Origin: Bradysia coprophila
Taxonomy: Eukaryota; Arthropoda; Insecta; Diptera; Sciaridae
Assembly: GCF_014529535.1 (NCBI RefSeq)
Contig: NW_023503608.1
Location: 1 to 64,000 of the forward strand
Reading direction: 5' to 3'
DNA: 64,000 bases
Position 1 is the first letter of the stretch, and the number at the start of each line of letters is the position of its first letter. Positions 13,001 to 22,404 of the stretch are shown here, in pieces. The notes under the pieces were generated by a model. It was not told where the DNA came from and did not search any database. It worked only from the letters and a program-made list of their open reading frames with translations. The position numbers and the translations under genes were made by a program.

Positions 13001-13113
13001 CAACGAATGCTGCAGTTATGTCGAAAACTGCCGCTCTAAGGAAAACTGCAAGCAAACGACAGGAAACTGCAACTCTAAACGTCGCCAAAAAAGCAAAGCT
13101 TCAGAAAAACTGA
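10077..13113 (+). CDS. Tyrosine-recombinase-like protein with two zinc knuckles (Crypton-type, domesticated or mobile)
   Basis: The model has four exons: 10077-10191, 10265-10441, 10999-12290 and 12361-13113. All introns are GT-AG, the frame is kept throughout, and the product is about 778 aa. Residues 1-38 are acidic. A C2H2 knuckle follows at 65-83 (CAFC...H....H), then a CCHC-like knuckle at 146-165 (CANC...H...C). The core carries the order of a tyrosine recombinase: box I FNRRRAGEMRNIELSDY with Arg411, a hairpin lysine near 457 in RGKLDRTVPV, box II TNLRKHLAS with Arg533, then FLGHH (559) and candidate nucleophile Tyr568 in LNIYR. The first box II histidine is replaced by Thr530. Tyrosine recombinases cut and rejoin DNA through a 3'-phosphotyrosine; Crypton elements and their domesticated descendants share this fold. 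The tail (residues 595-778) is low-complexity. The start is the first ATG in the exon; an upstream exon joining at about 10052 is possible. The family call rests on motif order and is unverified. Confidence 0.7.
12730..13060 (+). repeat. Coding 18-bp repeat with a phase switch
   Basis: This is an imperfect array of a unit like gactgcagctccgacgaa within the last exon of the recombinase-like gene. In the first half it is read as acidic SSDEDS units. After about 12,860 the same unit is read one frame over as AAPTKT units, giving a Lys/Ala/Pro/Thr tail. A third frame would give Cys/Asn-rich units and is also open (12864-13151). The other strand is open too, which explains several long shadow frames. 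Confidence 0.8.
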
Positions 13114-13750
13114 ATTACTCGGTGGCTGGAATTTTAAGCGACTCGTTGTAATATTTTTAATTCATCACAATGAACACGTCCAGTCAGTCAGTCGCTATGT
13201 TTTATGAATTCATGTCAGTATTTCTTTTCGATTTATTAGCCACTCTAATTGATGGTTAATATCGCGCTTAAGATTGTTTTACAATTAATTTTTGTTTGAT
13301 TTTTAAACCAATCTCGCGGTTAATGATTTTATGTTTAACGCACGTTCGTGCCTTATTTTAATGTATGGTTGCTTTTAATGGATATTAAAAAACTGTGTGC
13401 TGAAAACTGGTCATTTAATTTCTTTATAGATTAAATAGATGGGGAACTATGTGCCAAAGAGAAGAGTCTAAACCACAGCCACTATCATCAACATATTTTC
13501 TGATCAACACAAGTTTCTCATGTACATGGAATTTCCAAGTAGAGGAAAAAAAGACAAATTACTTTTTTGATGACATAGTTTCCTTGATTCCTATGGAAAA
13601 GTGATCGCGGCTCAAACGTTATTTAGATTTTCCTGAAACTTTGCAGCACGAACTAGGGCTTACGGAAGGTTGTATACAATCGCCACGTACCGAGCCGAAG
13701 ACGTGGTATATAATCCAAATCGTCAAAATAAACATCTTGGACAGAGGTAC
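13114..13750. other. 3' flank of the recombinase-like gene
   Basis: No gene is seen. The stretch holds AT-rich 3' flanking sequence with a cagtcagtcagtc run near 13,180. No canonical aataaa was noticed directly after the stop. Short overlapping frames at 13.6-13.9 kb arise from the foldback element that follows. Confidence 0.4.
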
Positions 13751-13936
13751 CAAGGCTGTATACTTTGGGGAGGTCACGCAGATCGCCATTTTATTAGATA
13801 CGCGGGAACACACCTTTTCCATACAAACAAATTCACCAAAATTGAATTTGTATGGTGTGGTGAATTTTTTGTATGAAACGTGGTGTGTAACCCGCGTATC
13901 TGCATCTGCGTGACCTCCCCAAAGTATACAGCCTTG
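13751..13936. mobile_element. Foldback MITE, CAAGGCTG-TIR family, with 8-bp TSD
   Basis: Inverted ends caaggctgtatactttgggg and ccccaaagtatacagccttg extend inward through aggtcacgcagat/atctgcgtgacct. The interior holds a second inversion (acaccttttccatac...). The flanks are perfect 8-bp direct repeats, agaggtac, at 13743-13750 and 13937-13944. An 8-bp duplication suits hAT-type transposition. There is no coding capacity. A 27-bp remnant of the same family lies at 29140. Confidence 0.85.
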
Positions 13937-14025
13937 AGAGGTACATATGTTATTTTATCTCGCTTTAGGCTCATGCAATAACTCCCCAAGTGTCTAAATA
14001 AACATGTGGACAGAGGTGAATAATC

Positions 14026-14105
14026 TACTATTAGTCCGTGGTAGGAATAGTATTTTTCATATTGCGACGCACTTTTCTCACTTTTCGGGTCCTAGGTACG
14101 AAATG
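14026..14105. repeat. Fragment of a foldback family shared with 31.7-31.86 kb
   Basis: The phrases ttagtccgtggtaggaatag, tatttttcatattg and acttttcgggtcctaggta recur, nearly identical, at 31778-31855. Confidence 0.7.
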
Positions 14106-14339
14106 TACTATTATTGTCTATCGATCCGGACTAATTTTGTTACTGGAAAATTTCTCAGACTCGAAATGCGTTCATTACATGTTGGGAACATTTTCATAAA
14201 ATACCAAGTGAATATTCATTGCATGCATATACCAAATGAAATATTGAATTACATGAAATATTGTCTCAACTGAAATCAAAATATTTATTGGTGCCGTTTC
14301 TTTTAGTGTCAGTGGCAGTTATATCTGTCAGTATAGACT

Positions 14340-17324
14340 TAGGGCCAAGTAGTCATACTGAAGTTACAGCGGCCAGGCAGTTATACTGAAATCCCAGGCA
14401 GTTATACTGAAACGTCAGGTAGTTATAGTGAACCGCCAGGCAGTTGTACTGAACCGCCAGGTAGTTGTACTGAAACGCCAGTTAGTTATAGTAAACCGCC
14501 GGTTAGTTACAGTTAAAACTATAACTGCCTGGCGGTTCACTATAACTGCCTGGCGGTTCAGTCGAACTGCCTGGCGGTTCACTATAACTGCCTGGCTGTT
14601 ATAATTATAATTATAATTGAACCGCCAGGCAGTTATAGTGAACCGCCAGGCAGTTATAGTGAACCGCCAGGCAGTTATAGTGAACCGCCAGGCAGTTATA
14701 GTGAACCGCCAGGCAGTTATAGTGAACCGCCAGGCAGTTGTAATGAACCGCCAGGCAGTTATAGTGAACCGCCAGGCAGTTATAGTGAACCGCCAGGCAG
14801 TTATAGTGAACCGCCAGGCAGTTATAGTGAACCGCCAGGCAGTTATAATGAACCGCCAGGCAGTTATAGTGAACCGCCAGGCAGTTATAGTGAACCGCCA
14901 GGCAGTTATAGTGAACCGCCAGGCAGTTATAGTGAACCGCCAGGCAGTTATAGTGAACCGCCAGGCAGTTATAGTGAACCGCCAGGCAGTTATAGTGAAC
15001 CGCCAGGCAGTTATAGTGAACCGCCAGGCAGTTATAGTGAACCGCCAGGCAGTTATAGTGAACCGCCAGGCAGTTATAGTGAACCGCCAGGCAGTTGTAA
15101 TGAACCGCCAGGCAGTTATACTGAACAGCCAGACAGTTATACTGAACAGCCAGCAGTTATTTTCAACCGCCGGCCAGTTCTTCCGAACCGTCAGGCAGTT
15201 GTAATGAACCGCCAGGTAGTTGTAATGAACCGCCAGGCAGTTATACTGAACAGCCAGCAGTTATTTTCAACCGCCAGCCAGTTCTTCCAAACCGTCAGGC
15301 AGTTGTAATGAACTGCCAGGTAGTTGTAATGAACCGCCAGGCAGTTGTAATGAACCGCCAGGCAGTTGTAATGAACCGCCAGGCAGTTATACTGAACAGC
15401 CAGGCAGTTGTAATGAACCGCCAGGCAGTTATAAAGAACAGCCAGACAGTTATACTGAACAGCCAGCAGTTATTTTCAACCGCCAGCCAGTTCTTCCGAA
15501 CCGTCAGGCAGTTGTAATGAACTGCCAGGTAGTTGTAATGAACTGCCAGGCAGTTATAATGAACCGCCAGGCAGTTATAATGAACCGCCAGGCAGTTGTA
15601 ATGAACCGCCAGGCAGTTGTAATGAACCGCCAGGCAGTTGTAATGAACCGCCAGGCAGTTGTAATGAACCGCCAGGCAGTTGTAATGAACCGCCAGGCAG
15701 TTGTAATGAACCGCCAGGCAGTTGTAATGAACCGCCAGGCAGTTGTAATGAACCGCCAGGCAGTTGTAATGAACCGCCAGGCAGTTGTAATGAACCGCCA
15801 GGCAGTTGTAATGAACCGCCAGGCAGTTGTAATGAACCGCCAGGCAGTTGTAATGAACCGCCAGGCAGTTATACTGAACAGCCAGACAGTTATACTGAAC
15901 AGCCAGACAGTTATTTTCAACCGCCAGCCAGTTCTTCCGAACCGCCAGGCAGTTGTAATGAACCGCCAGGCAGTTGTAATGAACCGCCAGGCAGTTGTAA
16001 TGAACCGCCAGGCCAGGCAGTTGTAATGAACCGCCAGGCAGTTGTAATGAACCGCCAGGCAGTTGTAATGAACCGCCAGGCAGTTGTAATGAACCGCCAG
16101 GCAGTTGTAATGAACCGCCAGGCAGTTGTAATGAACCGCCAGGCAGTTGTAATGAACCGCCAGGCAGTTATACTGAACAGCCAGACAGTTATACTGAACA
16201 GCCAGACAGTTATTTTCAACCGCCAGCCAGTTCTTCCGAACCGCCAGGCAGTTGTAATGAACCGCCAGGCAGTTGTAATGAACCGCCAGGCAGTTGTAAT
16301 GAACCGCCAGGCAGTTGTGATGAACCGCCAGGCAGTTGTGATGAACCGCCAGGCAGTTGTAATGAACCGCCAGGCAGTTGTAATGAACCGCCAGGCAGTT
16401 GTAATGAACCGCCAGGCAGTTATACTGAACAGTCAGACAGTTATACTGAACAGTCAGACAGTTATACTGAACAGTCAGACAGTTATACTGAACAGCCAGC
16501 AGTTATTTTCAACCGCCAGCCAGTTCTTCCGAACCGCCTGGCAGTTGTAATGAACCGCCAGGCAGTTGTAATGAACCGCCAGGCAGTTGTAATGAACCGC
16601 CAGGCAGTTGTAATGAACCGCCAGGCAGTTGTAATGAACCGCCAGGCAGTTGTAATGAACCGCCAGGCAGTTGTAATGAACCGCCAGGCAGTTGTAATGA
16701 ACCGCCAGGCAGTTGTAATGAACCGCCAGGCAGTTGTAATGAACCGCCAGGCAGTTATACTGAACAGTCAGACAGTTATACTGAACAGCCAGCAGTTATT
16801 TTCAACCGCCAGCCAGTTCTTCCGAACCGTCAGGCAGTTGTAATGAACCGCCAGGCAGTTATAATGAACCGCCAGGCAGTTATAATGAACCGCCAGGCAG
16901 TTATAATGAACCGCCAGGCAGTTATAATGAACCACCAGGCAGTTGTAATGAACCGCCAGGCAGTTGTAATGAACCGCCAGGCAGTTGTAATTAACCGCCA
17001 GGCAGTTGTAATGAACCGCCAGGCAGTTGTAATGAACCGCCAGGCAGTTGTAATGAACCGCCAGGCAGTTGTAATGAACCGCCAGGCAGTTGTAATGAAC
17101 CGCCAGGCAGTTGTAATGAACCGCCAGGCAGTTGTAATGAACCGCCAGGCAGTTGTAATGAACCGCCAGGCAGTTGTAATGAACCGCCAGGCAGTTGTAA
17201 TGAACCGCCAGGCAGTTGTAATGAACCGCCAGGCAGTTGTAATGAACCGCCAGGCAGTTGTAATGAACCGCCAGGCAGTTGTAATTAACCGCCAGGCAGT
17301 TGAAATGAACCGCCAGGCAGTCAT
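14340..17324. repeat. 21-bp minisatellite array, ~130 units with higher-order structure
   Basis: The unit is aaccgccaggcagttgtaat plus g (21 bp). Variants in the second half of the unit form blocks: ttatagtg at 14.62-15.1 kb, ttataatg near 15.55 and 16.85 kb, and ttgtaatg elsewhere. A diverged spacer (ttatactgaacagccag, then ttattttcaaccgccagcca, then gttcttccgaaccg) interrupts the array about seven times, giving a higher-order pattern. The left edge (14,343-14,510) is degenerate, and about four units at 14,515-14,597 are inverted. Because 21 is a multiple of 3, the array is open in several frames on both strands; these frames are by-products and should not be annotated as proteins. Confidence 0.95.
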
Positions 17325-17419
17325 AAAAGGTTCACAACATTTTTTTATGCTTTAATTTGAGGACCTTTTCTTTGTGTACTTTATATTCGAGGACGGTCTT
17401 CATATGAAACCTGGTGATT

Positions 17420-17480
17420 ACCTGGCAGTGTTCGATATGACTGTGCAGTTCGATATGACTGCCTGACAGTCCGACCTTTG
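17420..17480. repeat. Degenerate minisatellite remnants in the 5' flank
   Basis: The phrases acctggcagtgttcgatatg, actgtgcagttcgatatgac and tgcctgacagtc resemble decayed array units. They reach to within about 25 bp of the next gene's ATG, so that gene's promoter or 5'UTR may be partly built from satellite-like sequence. Confidence 0.45.
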
Positions 17481-17493
17481 TAATAAAATAAAA

Positions 17494-18168
17494 ATGAATT
17501 TGATTGTTTCGTTTTGTGTGATGGTTGGAGTCTTGCTGGGTTCTACTGCTGCTGTATCGATAACTGACGCCTATAAGGAAAATTTGGATCGTTTCATCAA
17601 ATGGGATCAGATCAAAGAAAATTACAAGCAAATGAGAAAAGGGGCTTACACATTCGAGCTGGCAGAGAAGGTCCGTGATATCGAAAGAGACGTGGAAATT
17701 ACTGCATATCATTATTACAATGCAACTGAATCGATTTTTAAATGGTGCTCTACGTGTGTACAAATTGCTATCACAACGGAATATTTGTTTGATAGGTTCC
17801 CGGACATAGTTGAACATCATAAACAATCAATGAGAAAAGAGATCGAAAACGGTATAAGTAAAATGGATGCCTCAATAGTGCAATTGACGCAAGGTCTCGA
17901 ACAATTTTACCCTGTCTTGCGCAAGGTCCTTGATGTGAAACGCGGAATCCATCGTGACTACTACTATGTACTTCCAACAGCATTGCTTCAAATGGCTAAT
18001 GCCAGGATTGATCTTCAAGAAGAAAGATACTCTATCGGAGGAATGATTGTCAAGGCGGAACAATTGATCAAACTCACCCGTATGATTACTGCTAAAGATC
18101 TTTTCTTAGCTGGTGTCGGTAACATGATTGATCAATGCAAAGATTTTCGTGAAAGACATAGTTCTTAA
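17494..18168 (+). CDS. Secreted helical protein, unrecognised
   Basis: A single exon encodes 224 aa. Residues 1-20 (MNLIVSFCVMVGVLLGSTAA) form a clear signal peptide: a short N-terminus, a hydrophobic core and small residues at the cleavage site. The mature part (about 204 aa) is rich in charged and aliphatic residues, with few Gly/Pro, and probably mostly helical. It has three cysteines (in KWCSTC and QCKDF) and no membrane segment other than the signal. I recognise no catalytic motif. The ATG at 17494 is the only start that gives the signal peptide, and aataaa lies about 175 nt past the stop (18346). The gene begins only 170 bp after the minisatellite. It is probably extracellular, perhaps a saliva, gut or haemolymph protein; that is a guess. 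Confidence 0.75.
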   Translation: MNLIVSFCVMVGVLLGSTAAVSITDAYKENLDRFIKWDQIKENYKQMRKGAYTFELAEKVRDIERDVEITAYHYYNATESIFKWCSTCVQIAITTEYLFDRFPDIVEHHKQSMRKEIENGISKMDASIVQLTQGLEQFYPVLRKVLDVKRGIHRDYYYVLPTALLQMANARIDLQEERYSIGGMIVKAEQLIKLTRMITAKDLFLAGVGNMIDQCKDFRERHSS

Positions 18169-18169
18169 T

Positions 18170-19860
18170 TTAGCCAGTGGTAAGTGCATTCTGAACAATC
18201 TGTCTGTTTGGACTGATCGATCTCGAAATTTGACACTGAGAAGGGTCTACAAAAAATTTAATTTTTTTGTAAATTATTTACGACAAATGAAAAAGGTCAA
18301 ATTTGCAATTACTGTTTTCCCGTACATTTTTCACTTTATAACTTTAATAAAACATAGCAAAAACGAAAAAATTAAAAATTTATTTTAAAAAAAATTCGAG
18401 TGCTCCTTGTGCTACTTGCAACATCAATTATCCAAGCAATGTAGCTCTTTCGGCCTACTTAATTGTTACGTAAATATTATTGTTGGTAAATCTATGAATA
18501 GGTCCCCCAATTTTTTTTATGTTCATGTTCATGCTAGAAGCAGTGCTGCGACACAACGCTGAGAATCGTGTATTTTGGACACGAAATAGCAAATTCGAGA
18601 AAGGTTATTTACGAACGATAAAGAAATAACCGTCGATCATTTTCCGTCGTCGAAGGCATGCTGTGCTATGGGGGTCACTGACTTCTTTTTTCGAAAGATT
18701 ATTTGGGACTATTATTATGTGACACACAATTAACAAACCAGTATGCGAAACCGTCTAAAATGGTCTTAATCACTACCTCAAAGTTCAGTTCAAAATAGAT
18801 TTTTAGACCAGAAGGAAATATCGGTGTTAATGCTTCTCTGTTTACCTGTGAGCCATTCCTGATTTGCATCCCAGCGTTGGTGGCTTTTCTCAATAAATAG
18901 CATTAGAAGCAGATTCGGTTAAAAATTACCTAAAAGTGGTTTGTCGAAGTTGTAAAGAAACTCTAAGCAAAATCCATATTGTTTAACTTCGAATGGTTAT
19001 TAAGTCTCGTATGAATAGCCGATTTTTCCGGATTGGTCTAGCAAGTCTTACCCGATCTTCATGTTATTTTAAGATGTCATTAATAGTGTAGAAAATGGAA
19101 GTCGTAGATTTAATTTGACGAGGAGCCTGTGTAGGGTTGATCACGTTGGCAGACAGTGACACAAGTAAAAGTTGGAAAACTTCGCATTTTGGGGTCTGTA
19201 GTTCCTCGCCCGAGCCGTCTTCAGGTAGCTAGTCCGTACCAGACCAAACAAATTCTTAACTCGGTCTTCAGTCCTTAATTACATAGAGAGGTCGATGGAA
19301 AGAGTAATTTACCGATTGATTTAAAAGAATTGTTGTTTTACACTTGGAAGTGTAGGTATTGCGTACTAGGTGAGGTACTGTAGTGGGATACTGTAATCAT
19401 TAAATTTATTTTTGTAAACATCTACGTCACTGCAGGCCACTGAGCAAGTCATTTATTTATATAAGATAAAACTTATCGCTCATGTTCGCTTATCATATCA
19501 ATACGAACACCAAGAGGTCAATTAAAACCGTGAAAAATTACCCAAAATGATTACACAAGCATTCATACTTGTGTGTCTTTACAAACCCCAGTTTCAATTG
19601 CAATCCCCTGTTTTCTTGTAAAATATTGCATATTAATCCTCCCTTTACTTATACCGCTTACTGGCTTCATGAACATTGATCCGTTAAAAATAAAAATCTC
19701 AACCATAAATAGACTCATTGTTCTTTTCAATCTTATCTCATAGTTACACTTTCAAGTGTTCTCTGTGTAGATAATGAATTAACACCTCGAATTTCAATTT
19801 TACAAACCACATACCGCAGGAAAACTTCAATCGAAGAACAAGCTTTTTAAAGAAACATTT
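18170..19860. other. Intergenic between two secreted-protein genes
   Basis: No gene is recognised. The stretch has AT-rich 3'UTR-like sequence up to about 18,400, short random frames, and a cluster of GATA-type motifs at 19.46-19.50 kb (listed separately). Confidence 0.5.
19462..19498. promoter_or_regulatory. Cluster of GATA-factor-type motifs upstream of the lyase-like gene
   Basis: Within about 37 bp there are agataa, cttatc and cttatca (GATA core on either strand). They lie some 370-400 bp upstream of the lyase-like gene's ATG. In insects, GATA factors drive many midgut and fat-body genes, which would suit a secreted digestive protein. This is motif evidence only. Confidence 0.3.
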
Positions 19861-19865
19861 TCGAA

Positions 19866-20733
19866 ATGCACCGAGTGCTTTTCACAATCCTCCTGTGCAC
19901 TGGTGCTTGTTTCGGCCAGCGCACATACTTGCGAGCAGATGGTAATTCGGCAAATACGTACAATCTTATTAATGGCGTTCTTGGTGGTACAGCCGTTGAG
20001 GTACCAGATTGTGTACATCCTCAAATGCACATTACGCAGAGAATAGATACGGATTTGAGCATTCCGGTGTTCAATTTTCACTCACACGTCGATATTGACA
20101 ACGATCGGTGCATCAATTTTGATCGCATGAGAACGGAAATAAAAACTTACGGTCCAAGTCCAGCTCATATGAAATGTTTCAATGGCGAACGAGTTTCTTA
20201 TTCGTGGGATCTGAGATTAAATTCACAGTTTCAGCCATCGACTGCCTTCACCCATATTTTCCAAAGCAAAGCTGTAGGAGGAGAGGATTCCATGCCTTTC
20301 ATAACCTTAACGCCTCGCTTAAGAGGAAGTGCTACTGTAAGTATAAAACTAGATCGTCTCATCATTTCGATTAGTATCGACGATTTCTTGTCGTTTACAG
20401 TTCCTGCAAGTATTGCACGCAGGTACCAATTCCGTACAAACACCCATATGGGAAGGACCATTGTCTGATTTTGCAGGCCGATGGGTTCATATCACCGTAG
20501 AGTATACCTGTGCCACCCAAGGACGATTCCACATTCGTATAAAGCGACTCGATAATGGTCAGCAACTAATGTCTTACACTAATAGTCATATAGAAATGTG
20601 GCGCACAGGTAACGAATTCCTTCGACCAAAGTGGGGCATCTACCGCAGTTTGAACAACAGAGTCAATTTGCGCGATGAGTTTGTTTATTTGAATAATATT
20701 TGCTTGGCTAAAAATGAACCAATGTGCAGTTAG
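19866..20733 (+). CDS. Secreted polysaccharide-lyase-like protein (concanavalin-type beta-sandwich)
   Basis: There are two exons, 19866-20336 and 20401-20733, with a 64-nt GT-AG intron (phase 0). The product is 267 aa. Residues 1-17 are a signal peptide ending CTGACFG. The body has beta-sandwich texture, with VSYSWDLRLNSQF near 115, a central THIFQSK, WVHITVEYTC near 190, and RPKWGIYRSLN near 240. The last motif recalls the (K/R)xGIYR strand of heparinase/glucuronan-lyase-like proteins (Pfam Polysacc_lyase group). If active, it would cleave acidic polysaccharide by beta-elimination outside the cell. Six to eight cysteines suggest disulfides. The ATG at 19866 gives the signal peptide. Such lyases are commoner in fungi, oomycetes and bacteria than in insects, so acquisition by transfer is possible; the intron shows adaptation to this genome. 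The family call is moderate and activity is untested. Confidence 0.6.
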
Positions 20734-20796
20734 ATTTCAGAGACACCGATCTGGTTGTCGAATCAATAAAAAAGTAATCCTTGTGTAAGGAATGAT

Positions 20797-20812
20797 AATA
20801 AACGGATTTATT
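20797..20812. terminator. Palindromic bidirectional polyadenylation signal
   Basis: The sequence aataaacggatttatt carries AATAAA on the plus strand (20797-20802) and AATAAA on the minus strand (20807-20812). It serves the lyase-like gene (stop at 20733) and the convergent PWWP/MYND gene (stop at 20852). An A-run follows at 20814. Another plus-strand AATAAA lies at 20765. Confidence 0.7.
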
Positions 20813-20851
20813 TAAAAAAAAAAAGGAAAATTCAACAGTCGTCGTTCAACG

Positions 20852-22198
20852 TCACTTGTTAGCTTGGTCACCGTACCACTTCGCTCCACAGGTGTTGCTG
20901 CAAAAAATATGGATGGTCGATTTAGTTACAGACTTGCAGCAGTCGCAATATTTTTGATTCTTAGCAGCCGTCAGCTGTTCTTCGTATTGCCGCTTTTGTG
21001 CCGACAACTTTTCTTCAAGCACTTTAATTTCGGATCGATACACGGCCTCTTTCAACCCGAAATTCGTTTTCAGCGTTTCAAACTCCTTTTCATTCTTATC
21101 GAGTAAATCGGTGATACTCTTGCGAATGGTCGAGGCCCATGTTGATGCTGAGGTTATTGCTGGAGCTACAGTCACGTTAGCCGACAATCTTTCACCAGTT
21201 TGCGCATATTTGAACGACGGCCCGAGATTTTTGATGTACTGCTGAACCTCCTGTGTAGTCAAATCCGAAAATGTTAGTGAAACAATTGAAAATGTAAAAC
21301 AATTGAAAATGTTGAAGAGCTAACCTGCATAATATTGACTTCCGTATCGTAATTATGATTTGGACTTTTTTCGCTAAAACGCAAACAAAATTTTGTTGGC
21401 GTCTGCGATATCTTATGCTCGCCGAAGAACTGTACTGTAGCTTTATCGTTGTCGGTTTTCATTAATTTCGCAGGGGCATACGGATAGCCGACTACTTTTG
21501 CCCACACCAGTTTGTGTTGTTTTTCGCAAACAGATGGGAACCAGTTCTTCACGTCCGCATTAGCTAATTCGTAGCATGAATCGCAAGCTTCGATGAAAAC
21601 GATTTCATTTTTGCAGTACTCGACCATTTGTTTTGCGATTCTCTGCAGTCGCTTTGACGAATCTGTAGAAAGTGAGAAATGTATTTTGCTGAAAGAGTTG
21701 TATTGACTTTGTCACCTTTTGTCATCGATTGTATGGATAGAATATCATCCATGAATTCCTTCGTGGTTTTATATGCCAGTTCGCCAAGTCGTGTTTTGAG
21801 TATTTGAAATGTAACGACGTTGCAGGCCTTCAGTTTTCGTTGATGATTATTAATTTCTGAATACTGCAAGAAAATTTAATTACATGCGTTAAAAACCGTA
21901 CTTTTCATGTTTCAGACACTACTTTCAACGCCCTCAGCATAGAAAATCCATTATATAACTTGGGATAAAAATGAAAAGTCTCGTTTTCGTGTGTTTACTG
22001 ACCTCGGCTACGCCTCTGTTCAACAAAATTCATACGAAATTCTACTTTTTTCTACTATTTTTATCCCCAGTTACGTAAAGTACCATTCTTTCTTAAACTT
22101 TTCTCGATCTTATTGAAACACTAACCTCGTCGTCATCAGTCAGTCGCTTAAATAAAAGATTCAGCGTTCGGTGCAGACGTTTTTGCTGGTCATCGCCA
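20852..22198 (-). CDS. ZMYND11-like chromatin reader: bromodomain end, PWWP and MYND-type finger (5' part not found)
   Basis: Exons on the minus strand, in reading order, are 22198-22126, 21863-21716, 21662-21325 and 21250-20852. All junctions are GT-AG and the frame is kept. The first two encode helical sequence (KRLHRTLNLLFKRLTDDDE, then a stretch ending FMDDILSIQSM) that fits the end of a bromodomain. The third has a Cys-containing helix (ACDSCYELAN) and a PWWP core (HKLVWAKVVGYPYAPAKLMK, then VQFFGEHK). The last has a coiled coil (about 40-100) and a C-terminal CDCC...FCSNTC...W cluster like a shortened MYND finger. In ZMYND11/BS69 this series binds H3.3K36me3 and restrains transcription elongation. 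Upstream PHD and bromodomain exons were not found between 22.2 and 25 kb. A MITE sits in intron 1. Confidence 0.7.
21890..22081. mobile_element. Foldback MITE inside the PWWP/MYND gene intron
   Basis: The phrases ccgtacttttcatgtttcag, caacgccctcagcat and gggataaaaatgaaaagtc recur at 50.22-50.46 kb. The ends are weakly inverted (gtacttttcatg and cgtaaagtac). It is a non-coding member of a two-copy family in this window. Confidence 0.65.
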
Positions 22199-22404
22199 CT
22201 ATTAATATAAAAATTTCGGTTAAATTTCTTGTCGCTGTTTTGAAACAATTTTACTAATTAGTGAACGAAGGTCAGACAGATTTTAACATGTAGTGCCTTT
22301 AGATTATGAGCAAACTTGTTGATGTTCGAGATACGAAACAAATTTGAAGGACTTCCTATGGCAGCTTATTAAAGTGACCTAATACAAATTATTGATTCCC
22401 GCAA

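Noticed and set aside
12864-13151. Cysteine-rich 95-aa ORF (NCSSNE units)
   Set aside because: It is an alternate frame of the 18-bp coding repeat; no signal peptide or splice support.
13751-13936. Hairpin as a microRNA gene
   Set aside because: Perfect 8-bp target duplications and a second copy with the same ends show it is a transposable element.
15504-17324. Long minus-strand proteins of TAWRFIT units
   Set aside because: Same cause: the reverse complement of the minisatellite.
14340-17324. CRISPR-like array
   Set aside because: There are no unique spacers between repeats; units are contiguous 21-mers in a eukaryotic genome with no cas genes.
14617-17355. Long plus-strand repeat proteins of MNRQAVV units
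   Set aside because: They translate a 21-bp minisatellite whose length is a multiple of three. There are stops at block edges, no start context, and the other strand is equally open.
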